64,000 nucleotides of DNA from Croceibacterium ferulae (GTDB taxonomy: Bacteria > Pseudomonadota > Alphaproteobacteria > Sphingomonadales > Sphingomonadaceae), in contig NZ_QZVQ01000012.1 of assembly GCF_003660445.1 (NCBI RefSeq), forward strand, positions 1-64,000, in the 5' to 3' direction. The first letter of the stretch is position 1. The number at the start of each line of letters is the position of its first letter. The position numbers and the translations under genes were made by a program. A model generated the notes under the pieces. That model had not been told where the DNA came from. It did no database searches and saw only the letters and a list, made by a program, of their open reading frames with translations. Positions 34,442 through 43,428 of the stretch are shown in pieces.

Positions 34442-35116
34442 ATGCGCATCCTGATCGTCGAGGACGAGCCGACGCTGGGGCAACAGCTGAAGACCACGCT
34501 GGAGCAAACCGGCTATGCGGTGGATCTGTCGGTCGATGGGGAAGACGGCCATTTTCTCGGTTCGACGGAGGAATATGACGCCGTGATCCTGGATCTCGGC
34601 CTGCCGGAGATTGACGGGCTGACGGTGCTGGGCATGTGGCGCCGGGAAGGGCGCAAGTTTCCCGTCCTGGTGCTGACCGCGCGCGACAGCTGGAGCGACA
34701 AGGTGGCCGGGCTGGATGCCGGGGCGGACGATTACCTCGCCAAGCCGTTCCAGACGGAAGAGCTCATCGCCCGCCTGCGTGCGCTGATCCGCCGGGCGAC
34801 TGGCAATGCCAGCAGCGAGCTGATCGCCGGCACGGTGCGGCTGGACACACGCAGCGGCCGGGTGACGCTGGCGGGCGAGCCGGTGAAGCTGACCGCGCAG
34901 GAATACAAGCTGCTGAGCTACCTGATGCACCACAAGGGCAAGGTGGTCAGCCGCACCGAGCTGATCGAGCATATCTACGATCAGGATTTCGACCGGGATT
35001 CGAACACGATCGAGGTTTTCGTGACGCGCATCCGCAAGAAGCTGGGCGCCGATGTCATCACCACCATCCGTGGCCTTGGCTACAGCCTCGACGATCCCGA
35101 CGCCCCCCGCGGATGA
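34442..35116 (+). CDS. OmpR/PhoP-family response regulator
   Basis: A 224-residue regulator. The receiver is complete: acidic pocket Glu7-Asp8-Glu9 (VEDEP), phospho-acceptor Asp51 (VILDLGLP), Thr79-Ala in LVLTA and Lys101 (YLAKPF). The C-terminal winged helix ends in SNTIEVFVTRIRKKLGADVITTIRGLGYSL. The ATG at 34442 follows AGGGA; an earlier ATG in frame overlaps the PepSY gene and is unlikely. The kinase gene starts inside or immediately after its 3' end, so the two form a classical pair. The PepSY / PhoP-like / PhoQ-like order suggests sensing of cations or envelope stress. Confidence 0.94.
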   Translation: MRILIVEDEPTLGQQLKTTLEQTGYAVDLSVDGEDGHFLGSTEEYDAVILDLGLPEIDGLTVLGMWRREGRKFPVLVLTARDSWSDKVAGLDAGADDYLAKPFQTEELIARLRALIRRATGNASSELIAGTVRLDTRSGRVTLAGEPVKLTAQEYKLLSYLMHHKGKVVSRTELIEHIYDQDFDRDSNTIEVFVTRIRKKLGADVITTIRGLGYSLDDPDAPRG

Positions 35117-36530
35117 CCTGCGCGACGCGGCAGCTGGCGCTGCTGCGCCGCCGGTGACGCAGGCGGCGGGCGGCGCACAGCCGCAGACGGGCAGTCTTGC
35201 CCGCCGCATGCTGCTGATCGCGGCGGCATGGATCGGCGTGCTGCTGCTGCTGGGCGGGGTGGCACTGGACCGCACGATCAATTCCCTGCTGACCAACCAG
35301 TTCGACGAGCAGCTGGAATATGTGCTGACCAGCATGATCGGCTCGGCCGAGATCGGGCCGGAGGGGGAGGTCTACTTCAATCGGGCGCTGGGCGATCAGC
35401 GCTTTCTTGAGCCGAACAGCGGCCTGTATTGGCAGATCAGCGGGCAGGGACACGAGAACTGGCCATCGCGATCGCTGTGGGACCGGACGCTGCAGCTTTC
35501 CGGCGAGCGGCACGTCTACCGGCCACACTACTATGATACGGACCAGTTCAAGGAAGAGCCGCTGCGCGTGGTCGAGCGTACCCTGCGGCTGCCCGGCAGC
35601 AACACCGAATGGCAGTTCGCCGTGGCCGCCGCGCGTGGGGAGCTCGACGCGCAGATCACGGACAGCCGTTCCATCCTGGTGTGGAGCTTCGCCGTGCTGG
35701 GCCTCGGCCTGTTCGGCATGGTCGCATTGCAGACCTGGTACGGCCTGGTTCCGCTGCGGCGCGTGCGCAAGGCGATCGCACGCATCCGCACGACGGGCGC
35801 CAATCGCGTGACCGATCCGCTGCCGCAGGAAGTGCAGCCCATGGTGGAGGAGCTGAACGCGCTGCTGGCGCATACCGATCGTCAGGCGGAGGAGGCGCGC
35901 ACTCATGCCGGCAATCTCGCCCATGCGCTCAAGACGCCGCTCACCGTGCTGACCAATGCCGCCAGCGCCCAGGCGCCCGACCTGAACGAGGCAGTCCTGC
36001 GCGAAGTGGCGACCATGCGCCGGCATGTCGATCACCATCTGGCGCGCGCGCGCGCTCTGGGCCGGCGGGCGATCGGTCTGTCGCGCACCAATGTCATGGA
36101 CAGTGCCCGTGCGGTGGAGCGCGCCGTTGCGCGGCTTTACCCCGCAGTGCGTTTCGACATCGCGGGATCGGCCCGGGCGGAAGTCGCCATCGAGCGGCAG
36201 GATCTGGACGAGGTGCTGGGCAATTTGATGGAGAACGCCGCCAAATATGGCGGGGGCAGCGTGTTCCTGACCGTGGATGCGGAGCCGAGCGATTCGACCT
36301 GCACGATCTGGGTGGAGGATGACGGCATGGGCATCCCCGAACAGCAGCGCGACGGCATGTTCGGGCGCGGCGCGCGGCTGGATACCGGCAAGCCGGGCAC
36401 CGGGCTGGGGCTGGCCATCGTGCGCGATGTCGTCGGCATCTATGGCGGCACTGTGGATCTGGACGAGAGCGAGGATCTGGGCGGCGTGCTGGTCCGCCTG
36501 CGTCTGCCCCGCGCCGGACTGCCGGCCTAG
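35052..36530 (+). CDS. Sensor histidine kinase (PhoQ-like)
   Basis: About 440-492 residues depending on start. Two membrane helices (MLLIAAAWIGVLLLLGGVAL and LVWSFAVLGLGLFGMVALQTW) bracket a ~130-residue periplasmic sensor domain. Then come a HAMP-like linker, the H-box AHALKTPL with the phosphorylated His, an N-box LMENAAKYG, and G-boxes DDGMGIP and GTGLGLAI. The start is uncertain: the ATG at 35052 overlaps the regulator gene by 65 bases, while an in-frame GTG at 35154 or ATG at 35208 would begin just before the first helix. Its TAG stop shares the CTAG palindrome with the convergent chorismate mutase stop. Confidence 0.88.
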   Translation: MSSPPSVALATASTIPTPPADDLRDAAAGAAAPPVTQAAGGAQPQTGSLARRMLLIAAAWIGVLLLLGGVALDRTINSLLTNQFDEQLEYVLTSMIGSAEIGPEGEVYFNRALGDQRFLEPNSGLYWQISGQGHENWPSRSLWDRTLQLSGERHVYRPHYYDTDQFKEEPLRVVERTLRLPGSNTEWQFAVAAARGELDAQITDSRSILVWSFAVLGLGLFGMVALQTWYGLVPLRRVRKAIARIRTTGANRVTDPLPQEVQPMVEELNALLAHTDRQAEEARTHAGNLAHALKTPLTVLTNAASAQAPDLNEAVLREVATMRRHVDHHLARARALGRRAIGLSRTNVMDSARAVERAVARLYPAVRFDIAGSARAEVAIERQDLDEVLGNLMENAAKYGGGSVFLTVDAEPSDSTCTIWVEDDGMGIPEQQRDGMFGRGARLDTGKPGTGLGLAIVRDVVGIYGGTVDLDESEDLGGVLVRLRLPRAGLPA

Positions 36531-36856
36531 CCGGTTTCCGCCTCTGCCGCGGCGTGGCGCTGGTGGTGGCGGATCACCTCCTCGATGACGAAGCGGATGA
36601 ACTTCTCGCTGAATTCGGGATCGAGATCGGCATCTTCCGCCAGGCTGCGCAGCCGTGCGATCTGCCGTGCCTCCCGCCCTGGATCGGCCGGCGGCAGCTG
36701 CGCTCGTGCCTTGTACTCGCCAACCGCCTGCGTGATGCGGAAGCGTTCGGCCAGCATGCAGACCAGCGCCGCATCGATATTGTCGATCGACCGGCGAAAG
36801 CCCGCCAGCACCGCATCGGTGCCGGCCTGTTCCGGTTCGGCTGCCTGCCTCTGCAT
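36527..36856 (-). CDS. Chorismate mutase, AroQ class
   Basis: A 109-residue all-helical mutase that converts chorismate to prephenate for Phe/Tyr synthesis. It has the monofunctional E. coli P-domain-like pattern: FRRSIDNIDAALVCMLAERFRITQAVGEYKA (catalytic Arg and Lys region) and DPGREARQIARLRSLAED, followed by FIRFVIEEVIRHHQ. The ATG at 36856 follows AGGGG; longer frames run into the polyprenyl synthase promoter. Convergent with the kinase and divergent from the prenyl synthase. Confidence 0.9.
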   Translation of the reverse strand: MQRQAAEPEQAGTDAVLAGFRRSIDNIDAALVCMLAERFRITQAVGEYKARAQLPPADPGREARQIARLRSLAEDADLDPEFSEKFIRFVIEEVIRHHQRHAAAEAETG

Positions 36857-36945
36857 CGTCGCCCCTGATCCGCTACCCGTGCCTGACCTGCTAGACAGGG
36901 ATTCCGCGCTTGCCAAGCAGGGGAACCTTGTCCATCTGCACGGGC

Positions 36946-37956
36946 ATGAGCGCCGAGGTTGTATCGCTGCCCGCCAGAGCACCGTCGCTTGGCCCCATTC
37001 TGTCGCTGACGCAGACGTCGATGAATGCGGTCAACCAGATCATCCTGGACCGGATGCAGAGCGAAATTCCGCTGATCCCCGCGCTGGCCGGTCATCTGAT
37101 CGCCGGTGGGGGCAAGCGGATGCGGCCCATGCTGACGCTGGCGGGGGCCGCAGTGTGTGGATATCACGGCACGCGCCACCACCGGCTGGCCGCCGCGGTG
37201 GAGTTCATCCACACCTCGACCCTGCTGCATGACGATGTGGTGGATGGGTCGGAAACGCGTCGGGGGCAGTCCACCGCCAACATCGTGTTCGGCAATCCGG
37301 CCGCCGTGCTGGTGGGCGATTTCCTGTTCGCCCGCGCCTTCGAACTGATGGTGGAGGATGGCAGCCTCCGCGTGCTGAAGATCCTCAGCTCCGCCAGCGC
37401 GATCATCGCGCAGGGGGAGGTCGATCAGCTGGTCGCACAGCGCAAGATCGAGACGAGCGAGGATCGCTATCTTCACATCATCGGCAGCAAGACCGCCGCC
37501 CTGTTCGCCGCCGCCAGCCGGATCGCTGCCATTGTCGCCGAAACCGGTGATGCCGAGGAGCAGGCGCTGGACGATTACGGCCGCAATCTGGGGATCGCCT
37601 TCCAGCTGGTCGACGATGCGATCGATTACGACAGCACCGCGGCGGAGATGGGCAAGGAAAAGGGGGACGATTTCCGCGAGGGCAAGATGACCCTGCCGGT
37701 GATCCTGGCCTATGCCCGCGGTGACGAGGAGGAGCGACAGTTCTGGCGCGACGCCATCGCCGGCTTCCGCACGGAAGATGAGGATCTGGCCCATGCGGTG
37801 ACGCTGATACGCCAGCATGGCGCCATCGATGCAACGCGCGAACGGGCCCGCCACTTTGCGGAGCGGGCATGCGATGCCCTGTCGATCTTTCCCGACAGCA
37901 AGGCCCGCGCCGCCATGATTGACGCCGCCCGCTTTGCCGTCAGCCGGGGCTACTGA
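36946..37956 (+). CDS. Long-chain polyprenyl diphosphate synthase
   Basis: A 336-residue trans-isoprenyl diphosphate synthase making the side chain of ubiquinone (octaprenyl or decaprenyl, chain length not readable). It has GGGKRMRPML, the first Asp-rich motif LLHDDVVDGSETRRG, KTAALFAAAS and the second Asp-rich motif QLVDDAIDY. The ATG at 36946 has a weak ribosome site; an in-frame TTG at 36928 directly after AGGGGAACC could add six residues. Divergent from the chorismate mutase gene. Confidence 0.93.
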   Translation: MSAEVVSLPARAPSLGPILSLTQTSMNAVNQIILDRMQSEIPLIPALAGHLIAGGGKRMRPMLTLAGAAVCGYHGTRHHRLAAAVEFIHTSTLLHDDVVDGSETRRGQSTANIVFGNPAAVLVGDFLFARAFELMVEDGSLRVLKILSSASAIIAQGEVDQLVAQRKIETSEDRYLHIIGSKTAALFAAASRIAAIVAETGDAEEQALDDYGRNLGIAFQLVDDAIDYDSTAAEMGKEKGDDFREGKMTLPVILAYARGDEEERQFWRDAIAGFRTEDEDLAHAVTLIRQHGAIDATRERARHFAERACDALSIFPDSKARAAMIDAARFAVSRGY

Positions 37957-38072
37957 CCCGGGCAGCCTGTCTCGCCGCGTAAGCGGTCAGGGTCTGCCTT
38001 GATTTCACACTTGCCCGCAGCCGAATGTCTGCCACCTTGTTGTCGTACAACATGACATGCGAGGGAGAGACC

Positions 38073-40793
38073 ATGCCGCACATCAGGCCCGGCCGGGCGG
38101 TGCGCCGCACTGCGCAGGTGATGGCGGCGCTGTGCTGCCTCGCCGGGACGACCGTTCTTCACGCGCAGTCGGCAGCAGATGGCGGCGAATTGTGGCAGGG
38201 CTTCAGCGAACCGCCTGCGGAGGCGCGGCCGATGATGCGCTGGTGGTGGTTCGGCCCGGCGGTCGCCCCGGGGGAGATCGACCGGGAGCTGCGCGCCATG
38301 AAGGCAGGCGGTATCGGCGGGGTGGAGATCCAGCCGGTCTATCCGATGCAGCTGGATCATGCGGCGCAGGATGCGGCCAATCAGCGCTATCTGTCACCGG
38401 AGTTCCTGGCCAATCTGCGCCATGCAGCCGATACCGCGCGTGCGGAAGGGCTGCGGGTCGATGTGACCGGCGGCAGCGGCTGGCCTTATGGTGGGCCGCA
38501 CATCCCGGTCGACCGCGCTTCTGCCGAAATCCGCCTTGTGCGCGTGCCCGTGGCAGCGGGGCAAAACGCGGTGATCCTGCCTGACGTGAATGCGGGCGAG
38601 CGCATCCTGTCTGCCATGATCGGCCCTGTCGCCGAGAAGACCGCCGCTCGCCCGCTTGCTCCGCTGGCGCATGAGGGCGCACGCGCCGATCTGACGTCGG
38701 CGGATGAGCCGCGGGAGGCGCTGGTCTTCATTGCCGGTCGCACCGGGCAACAGGTCAAGCGGCCGGGTATCGGCGGGGAAGGCTTCGTGCTCGACCATAT
38801 GGACCCGGACGCGCTGCGATTGCATCTGGCCGAGGTCGTGACCCCGCTGCTGTCCGCCTTCGCCGGCACGAAACCGCCGCATGCGCTGTTTTCGGACAGT
38901 CTGGAGGTGTACGGCGGCAGCTGGACGCCCGACTTGCCGGCCGAGTTCGCCAACAGGCGCGGCTATGACCTGCTGGATCATCTTCCCGATCTGTTCCTGG
39001 ACACGCCCGATAGCGGAGCGGTGCGGCACGACTGGGCGCTGACCCTGTCGGAGCTGGTGGACGAGCGCTACCTTGCGCCGCTGAGTGAATGGGCGAGGGA
39101 GCATGGCACGCAAGTGCGCGCACAGGTCTATGGCTACCCGCCAGCGACCCTGTCCAGCAATGCGCTGATCGCCTTGCCCGAAGGGGAGGGCGAGGATTGG
39201 CGTGACTTCAACTCCACGCGCTGGGCCACTTCGGCAGCCCACCTGTATGACAAGCCGGTCGTCTCGTCGGAGACCTGGACCTGGCTGCATTCGCCGTCCT
39301 GGGCCGCCACGCCGCTGGACATGAAGATGGAGGCGGATCGCCACTTCCTGCAGGGCGTGACGCAGCTGATCGGGCATGGCTGGCCCTACAGCCCGCCCGG
39401 TGAAGCCGAGCCCGGCTGGTCGTTCTATGCCGCGGCAGCGCTGAACGATCACAATCCATGGTACCCGGTGATGGCGGATGTCAGCCGTTATCTGGCGCGC
39501 ACCTCGTGGATGCTGCGGCAGGGGGCGCCGGCAAATGGCGTGGCGCTGTACCTGCCGATCGAGGATGCCTTCGCGGCGATGGTTCCGGCGCGCCCTTCCG
39601 CCAACGTCAAGGTGGGCGAGCTGCTGCCGGACACGCTGGTGAGCGACATCCTGGATTCCGGCCACGGCCTAGACTTCGTGGATAGGGGCGTGTTGCAGGG
39701 ACGGACCTTGCCGCACCGCGTGCTGCTGCTGCCCCATCTGCAGCGGATCGATGCGGATGCCTTCCGGAAGATCGAGCAATGGGTCGGGAGCGGCGGGCGG
39801 CTGCTGGCAATCGGCGACCTGCCGGAGACAGCCGGAGGGCTGCACGCCGAGGAAGACAGCGCGGCCGTGCAGGCCATCAGCCGTCGCCTGCTCGCCAGCG
39901 GTGCTGTGACCGTGATCGACCCTGCGGAGGTCACGCCGGCACTGCGGGCGGCCGCGACGCCCGACGTCACCCTGGCCATGCCCGACCCGGATATCGGTTT
40001 TATTCGCCGCAACACGGCGGACCGGGACATCTTCTTCATCGTCAACAGCGGCAACCAGCCGGTGCATACCAGTGCACGCATCGCCAGCCGGTTCGCCGCT
40101 GGCGAGTGGTGGGATCCGATGACCGGCCGCCGCTGGCCGGCGGGTGGCGGAGATGCGGTCGAGCTGACATTGGCGCCGTACCAGTCGCGGTTCCTGATCT
40201 TCAGCGAGGAAGCGGGGCCCGTGCAGGCAGTCGGCGTACCAGAGCGGCGGCAACCGCTGGCGGGGGGCTGGACCTTGTCGATCGACGGCCGCCAGATCGC
40301 GGAAGATGTCTGGCGCGATTGGGCGACGCGCGATGGCCTGCAATATTTCTCGGGCATCGGGACGTATCGGACCGAGCTGCCGATTGCCGGCCTCGATCCG
40401 CAAGCCTGCTACGTCCTCGATTTCGGGGAAGCACGGCCCGCTCCGGCACCGCCCCGCGCTCGCCATCAGGCAGAGCTCGCGGCTCCGGTGCGTGATGCGG
40501 CAATCGTCAGCGTGAATGGCGCGCGCGTCGGTTCTGCTTGGGCCCCGCCTTACCGCCTCGACATCACGGCGGCGCTGCGGGACGGAGCCAACCGGATCGA
40601 GATCGATGTGGCGAACACGATGATGAACCATCTGGCCGGGCAGCCGCGCACGGATCATCGCCTGCTGCATGCCCGCTATGGCGAGCGTTTCCAACCGCAG
40701 GATCAGGACAGCATCGCGCCGCAGCCGTCCGGATTGCTGCAAGCGGTCGACCTGATCACTGTGCCGGCTGACGCGGGGACTTGCGGGCGCTAG
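38073..40793 (+). CDS. Secreted GH106-type alpha-L-rhamnosidase
   Basis: A 906-residue exported glycoside hydrolase. The signal peptide spans about residues 1-32 (VLHAQS). The TIM-barrel part shows RPMMRWWWFGPAV, IDRELRAMKAGGIGGVEIQPVYP and VTGGSGWPYGGPHIP, hallmarks of GH106 alpha-L-rhamnosidases; acidic residues in FSDSLEVYGGSW and VSSETWTW are candidate catalytic residues. The C-terminal third is beta-rich (galactose-binding-like, VSVNGARVGSAW...). The ATG at 38073 has GGGAG five bases before it. It would remove terminal rhamnose from rhamnogalacturonan or plant glycosides, which links it functionally to the pectin locus about 15 kb away. Confidence 0.88.
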   Translation: MPHIRPGRAVRRTAQVMAALCCLAGTTVLHAQSAADGGELWQGFSEPPAEARPMMRWWWFGPAVAPGEIDRELRAMKAGGIGGVEIQPVYPMQLDHAAQDAANQRYLSPEFLANLRHAADTARAEGLRVDVTGGSGWPYGGPHIPVDRASAEIRLVRVPVAAGQNAVILPDVNAGERILSAMIGPVAEKTAARPLAPLAHEGARADLTSADEPREALVFIAGRTGQQVKRPGIGGEGFVLDHMDPDALRLHLAEVVTPLLSAFAGTKPPHALFSDSLEVYGGSWTPDLPAEFANRRGYDLLDHLPDLFLDTPDSGAVRHDWALTLSELVDERYLAPLSEWAREHGTQVRAQVYGYPPATLSSNALIALPEGEGEDWRDFNSTRWATSAAHLYDKPVVSSETWTWLHSPSWAATPLDMKMEADRHFLQGVTQLIGHGWPYSPPGEAEPGWSFYAAAALNDHNPWYPVMADVSRYLARTSWMLRQGAPANGVALYLPIEDAFAAMVPARPSANVKVGELLPDTLVSDILDSGHGLDFVDRGVLQGRTLPHRVLLLPHLQRIDADAFRKIEQWVGSGGRLLAIGDLPETAGGLHAEEDSAAVQAISRRLLASGAVTVIDPAEVTPALRAAATPDVTLAMPDPDIGFIRRNTADRDIFFIVNSGNQPVHTSARIASRFAAGEWWDPMTGRRWPAGGGDAVELTLAPYQSRFLIFSEEAGPVQAVGVPERRQPLAGGWTLSIDGRQIAEDVWRDWATRDGLQYFSGIGTYRTELPIAGLDPQACYVLDFGEARPAPAPPRARHQAELAAPVRDAAIVSVNGARVGSAWAPPYRLDITAALRDGANRIEIDVANTMMNHLAGQPRTDHRLLHARYGERFQPQDQDSIAPQPSGLLQAVDLITVPADAGTCGR

Positions 40794-40811
40794 GAAGTGA
40801 CTGATGCCTTA

Positions 40812-40845
40812 GCGGCCGGCCCATCCCGCAGGACGGACCGGCCGC
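40812..40845. terminator. Hairpin between convergent rhamnosidase and phoX genes
   Basis: GCGGCCGG (40812-40819) and CCGGCCGC (40838-40845) form a perfect 8-bp GC stem with an 18-base loop that can itself pair. Lies in the 74-base gap between the convergent stops, so it is a likely bidirectional stop; no T-tract. Confidence 0.4.
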
Positions 40846-40867
40846 GATCCTGAAGCGTCGGCTCAGC

Positions 40868-43375
40868 TCAGATGCCGACGATCCCGCCATCATCCTTGGT
40901 GACGGCGATCAATGCGGAACGGGGGCGCCCAGCGCGATCGCCGGACTGGCTTTGCGGCCAGTGGCTGGTGGGGGCGGTCGGCTCCCCGCCTTCGCCGGGA
41001 TGCTGGATACCGGCGAACAGGGTGCGGCCATCAGGCGTGGTGTCGACGCCGGTCAGCTCGCATTCTACGGGGCCGACCAGGAAGCGCTTGATAGTCGCGG
41101 GCGTGGCCGCCGCGCCGACAAAGGTCGCCTGCTGCGCGGTGGCGCCGTTCGTGCTGGTGTTGGTAATGGTGCGCGCGCCGCCATCACCCACGCGCCCGGG
41201 GAAGGCGGCCAGCATCTGGTTGTTGGTGCGATCGGTCATCGCCCCATCATCCGTCTGCAGCCACATCAGCGGCTTGCCCTGACCGGCCGGGTTGGTCGGA
41301 CGGGAGAAGTACAGGCCATCCGGGCTGGAGAAGGAATTGCTGTCGTCCAGGCCGGAGACGTTCACGTTGGCCCGATCGGCATCCACATTGTCCGCCCCGA
41401 ACAGGTAGATGTCCCAGGTGAACGCCGGCGCCGCGCCGTCATTGCCATCTTCCCGCAGACGGATGATGTGGCCATTGGGATTGCCGACCTGGGAAACGGT
41501 GGCGTTCTCGTCCAGATCCTCGAAGCCCGGGCGGGCCTTCGGGTCGTCGTAATGCCGCGGATTGGCGGCATCGGTGCCGTTCAGCGGACGGCTGGATGCG
41601 TTCGAGTTGGTCAGCGTCAGGTAGATCTCGCCATTGCCGGGGTTCACGCCCGTCCATTCGGGCCGATCCATCGGCGTGGCATCCAGCGCATCGGCAGCCA
41701 GGCGGGCGTTCACGCAGATGTCGGCCTGGTTGGCGAAGGCATATTCCGGCTCGCTGCCCACGGCCGGGCGGTTCGGCACCTTGCCGAATACCAGCGGCAG
41801 CCAGGTGCCGGTGCCGTCGGGATCGAAGCGCGCAACGTGCAGCGTGCCCTTGTCCAGGTACTTGTCACCGATCGCCAGCGGATCGGTCGCACCGGCATCC
41901 GCCGGGTTCCAACTCGCCTCGGACACGAATTTGTAGAGATATTCTCCGCGGGAATCATCGCCCATGTAGACCGCGACCGGCCTGCCGGAGACAGGCAGGC
42001 CCATCCAGGCGCCTTCATGGCCGAACCGGCCCAGTGCCGTGCGCTTGCGCGGGGCTGCGGCGGGATTGTACGGGTCGAATTCGACCACCCAGCCATATTG
42101 CTGCGGCTCGTTGCGGTAATCTTCGGTGGCGCTGGCGCCGGTGGCGCGCGCGTCCCACTTGCGGAACACCGCATCGCCCGATTGCACGGTCGACCAGGCA
42201 TAGCTGCCGGTCGAACTGGTGACACCATAGCGGCGCAGGCTCGTCAGTTCGCGGCTGGAACGATTGGCGTTGTCGCTGCTGGCACCGCTGTTCGGGCGGC
42301 GGAAATATCCGGCCCAGTTCTCCTCGCACGTGATCATGGTCGCCCAAAGGGACACGCCGATGGCACAATTGTTGATAGTGCCACGACCATCAGTGCCGGC
42401 GGGGGAGTAGACGGTCTTCAGGAAGTCCGACCCGCGCGCGGGGCCATGCATCACCATCGGCGTCATGGGCGTCAGCCGGCGGTTAAAGCTGCTGTCCTGC
42501 ACCCAGGTCCATCGCCGGTCGCCGGTGTCGCGGATCTCGGTCACGGCCACGCCATGCGCCTCGATCTCCTTCAGCGCCTCGGCAGCGGGGCGCGGCCCGG
42601 TGGAGACGTTGGTGGAGCCATTCACATGCAGGTACTGGTGGTTGATGTTCTCGTGGTTCTGCGCGATCAGGCCGCGGGTGGAGGAGGTGAGATCCTTCTG
42701 CCCGGCGCCGTTCAGTCCGAAATAGGCGAACCCATCGTGATGGTCGCCGATCCGCTGCGCGAAGTTCGTGTCCGTCCCGTCATTGCGATAGGCCGGCACG
42801 CCCGCGGCGATCGGGTCGCCGGTGCGCATCAGCACGGTCACGCTGTAACCTTCGGGCACGGTCACCACGTCGGCGCGGTTCTTGGCCACTGCCGTGAAGG
42901 CCAGGGTCGCCGGGGTGATGGTGATCGTGGTGGTGTCGGCCGCCAGCACGCCGTCTGCGTTGCGCGCGTCGAACGAAAACACCAGCGGCGTATCCTGCGC
43001 CACACCGGGTGCCAGGAAGGTTAGGGTGTCACCACTGCCGGTCAGCTCCACGGTCGGCCCGCTGATCTGGCGCCAGCCACGCTCATTCGCGGACCCGTTT
43101 GTCACGGCGCCTTGCAGCGTTACCGTGCGCCCGGCCGGGACAGAGGCATCCTGCCCGGCATTGACCAGGAATGCCTCGGCACTGTCGCCACCGAAGTCGC
43201 AGGCGGCCAGCAGTCCGGTGCCCAGGAATGCCGCGGCTGAGGCCTGCAGGCTGCCCATGATGGTCTGCCGCCGGCTGAACCGTTCGGCCGCCATGCTCTC
43301 CAGAGAGCGCTTGCCCGTCCGGTTGGTGTCGGTATCGCCGTCCCAATAGCCGCGATGATCGAGCTGGTTGTCCAT
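40868..43375 (-). CDS. phoX: PhoX-type (DUF839) alkaline phosphatase, Tat-exported lipoprotein
   Basis: An 835-residue phosphatase of the PhoX family, which cleaves phosphate monoesters outside the cytoplasm using calcium and iron. The N-terminus carries a twin-arginine motif (SRRQTIMGSL, Arg35-Arg36), a hydrophobic run and a lipobox LLAAC (Cys59). An Ig/PKD-like beta domain (about residues 68-160) precedes the DUF839 propeller, which includes LIAQNHENINHQYLH, TCEENWAGYF, GRFGHEGAWM and the final LFAGIQHPGE. The ATG has GGGGGA seven bases upstream. A Pho-box-like site lies about 70 bases upstream inside the neighbouring gene. The extra Ig-like domain is not part of the minimal family. Confidence 0.9.
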   Translation of the reverse strand: MDNQLDHRGYWDGDTDTNRTGKRSLESMAAERFSRRQTIMGSLQASAAAFLGTGLLAACDFGGDSAEAFLVNAGQDASVPAGRTVTLQGAVTNGSANERGWRQISGPTVELTGSGDTLTFLAPGVAQDTPLVFSFDARNADGVLAADTTTITITPATLAFTAVAKNRADVVTVPEGYSVTVLMRTGDPIAAGVPAYRNDGTDTNFAQRIGDHHDGFAYFGLNGAGQKDLTSSTRGLIAQNHENINHQYLHVNGSTNVSTGPRPAAEALKEIEAHGVAVTEIRDTGDRRWTWVQDSSFNRRLTPMTPMVMHGPARGSDFLKTVYSPAGTDGRGTINNCAIGVSLWATMITCEENWAGYFRRPNSGASSDNANRSSRELTSLRRYGVTSSTGSYAWSTVQSGDAVFRKWDARATGASATEDYRNEPQQYGWVVEFDPYNPAAAPRKRTALGRFGHEGAWMGLPVSGRPVAVYMGDDSRGEYLYKFVSEASWNPADAGATDPLAIGDKYLDKGTLHVARFDPDGTGTWLPLVFGKVPNRPAVGSEPEYAFANQADICVNARLAADALDATPMDRPEWTGVNPGNGEIYLTLTNSNASSRPLNGTDAANPRHYDDPKARPGFEDLDENATVSQVGNPNGHIIRLREDGNDGAAPAFTWDIYLFGADNVDADRANVNVSGLDDSNSFSSPDGLYFSRPTNPAGQGKPLMWLQTDDGAMTDRTNNQMLAAFPGRVGDGGARTITNTSTNGATAQQATFVGAAATPATIKRFLVGPVECELTGVDTTPDGRTLFAGIQHPGEGGEPTAPTSHWPQSQSGDRAGRPRSALIAVTKDDGGIVGI

Positions 43376-43428
43376 AACGTTGTCCCCCGTGCAAGTTGAT
43401 GGGACGGCGCTATCGTTGCACTGTTACA

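Noticed and set aside
40952-43024. 690-codon open frame antisense to phoX
   Set aside because: Shadow of the PhoX gene; no recognisable protein features.
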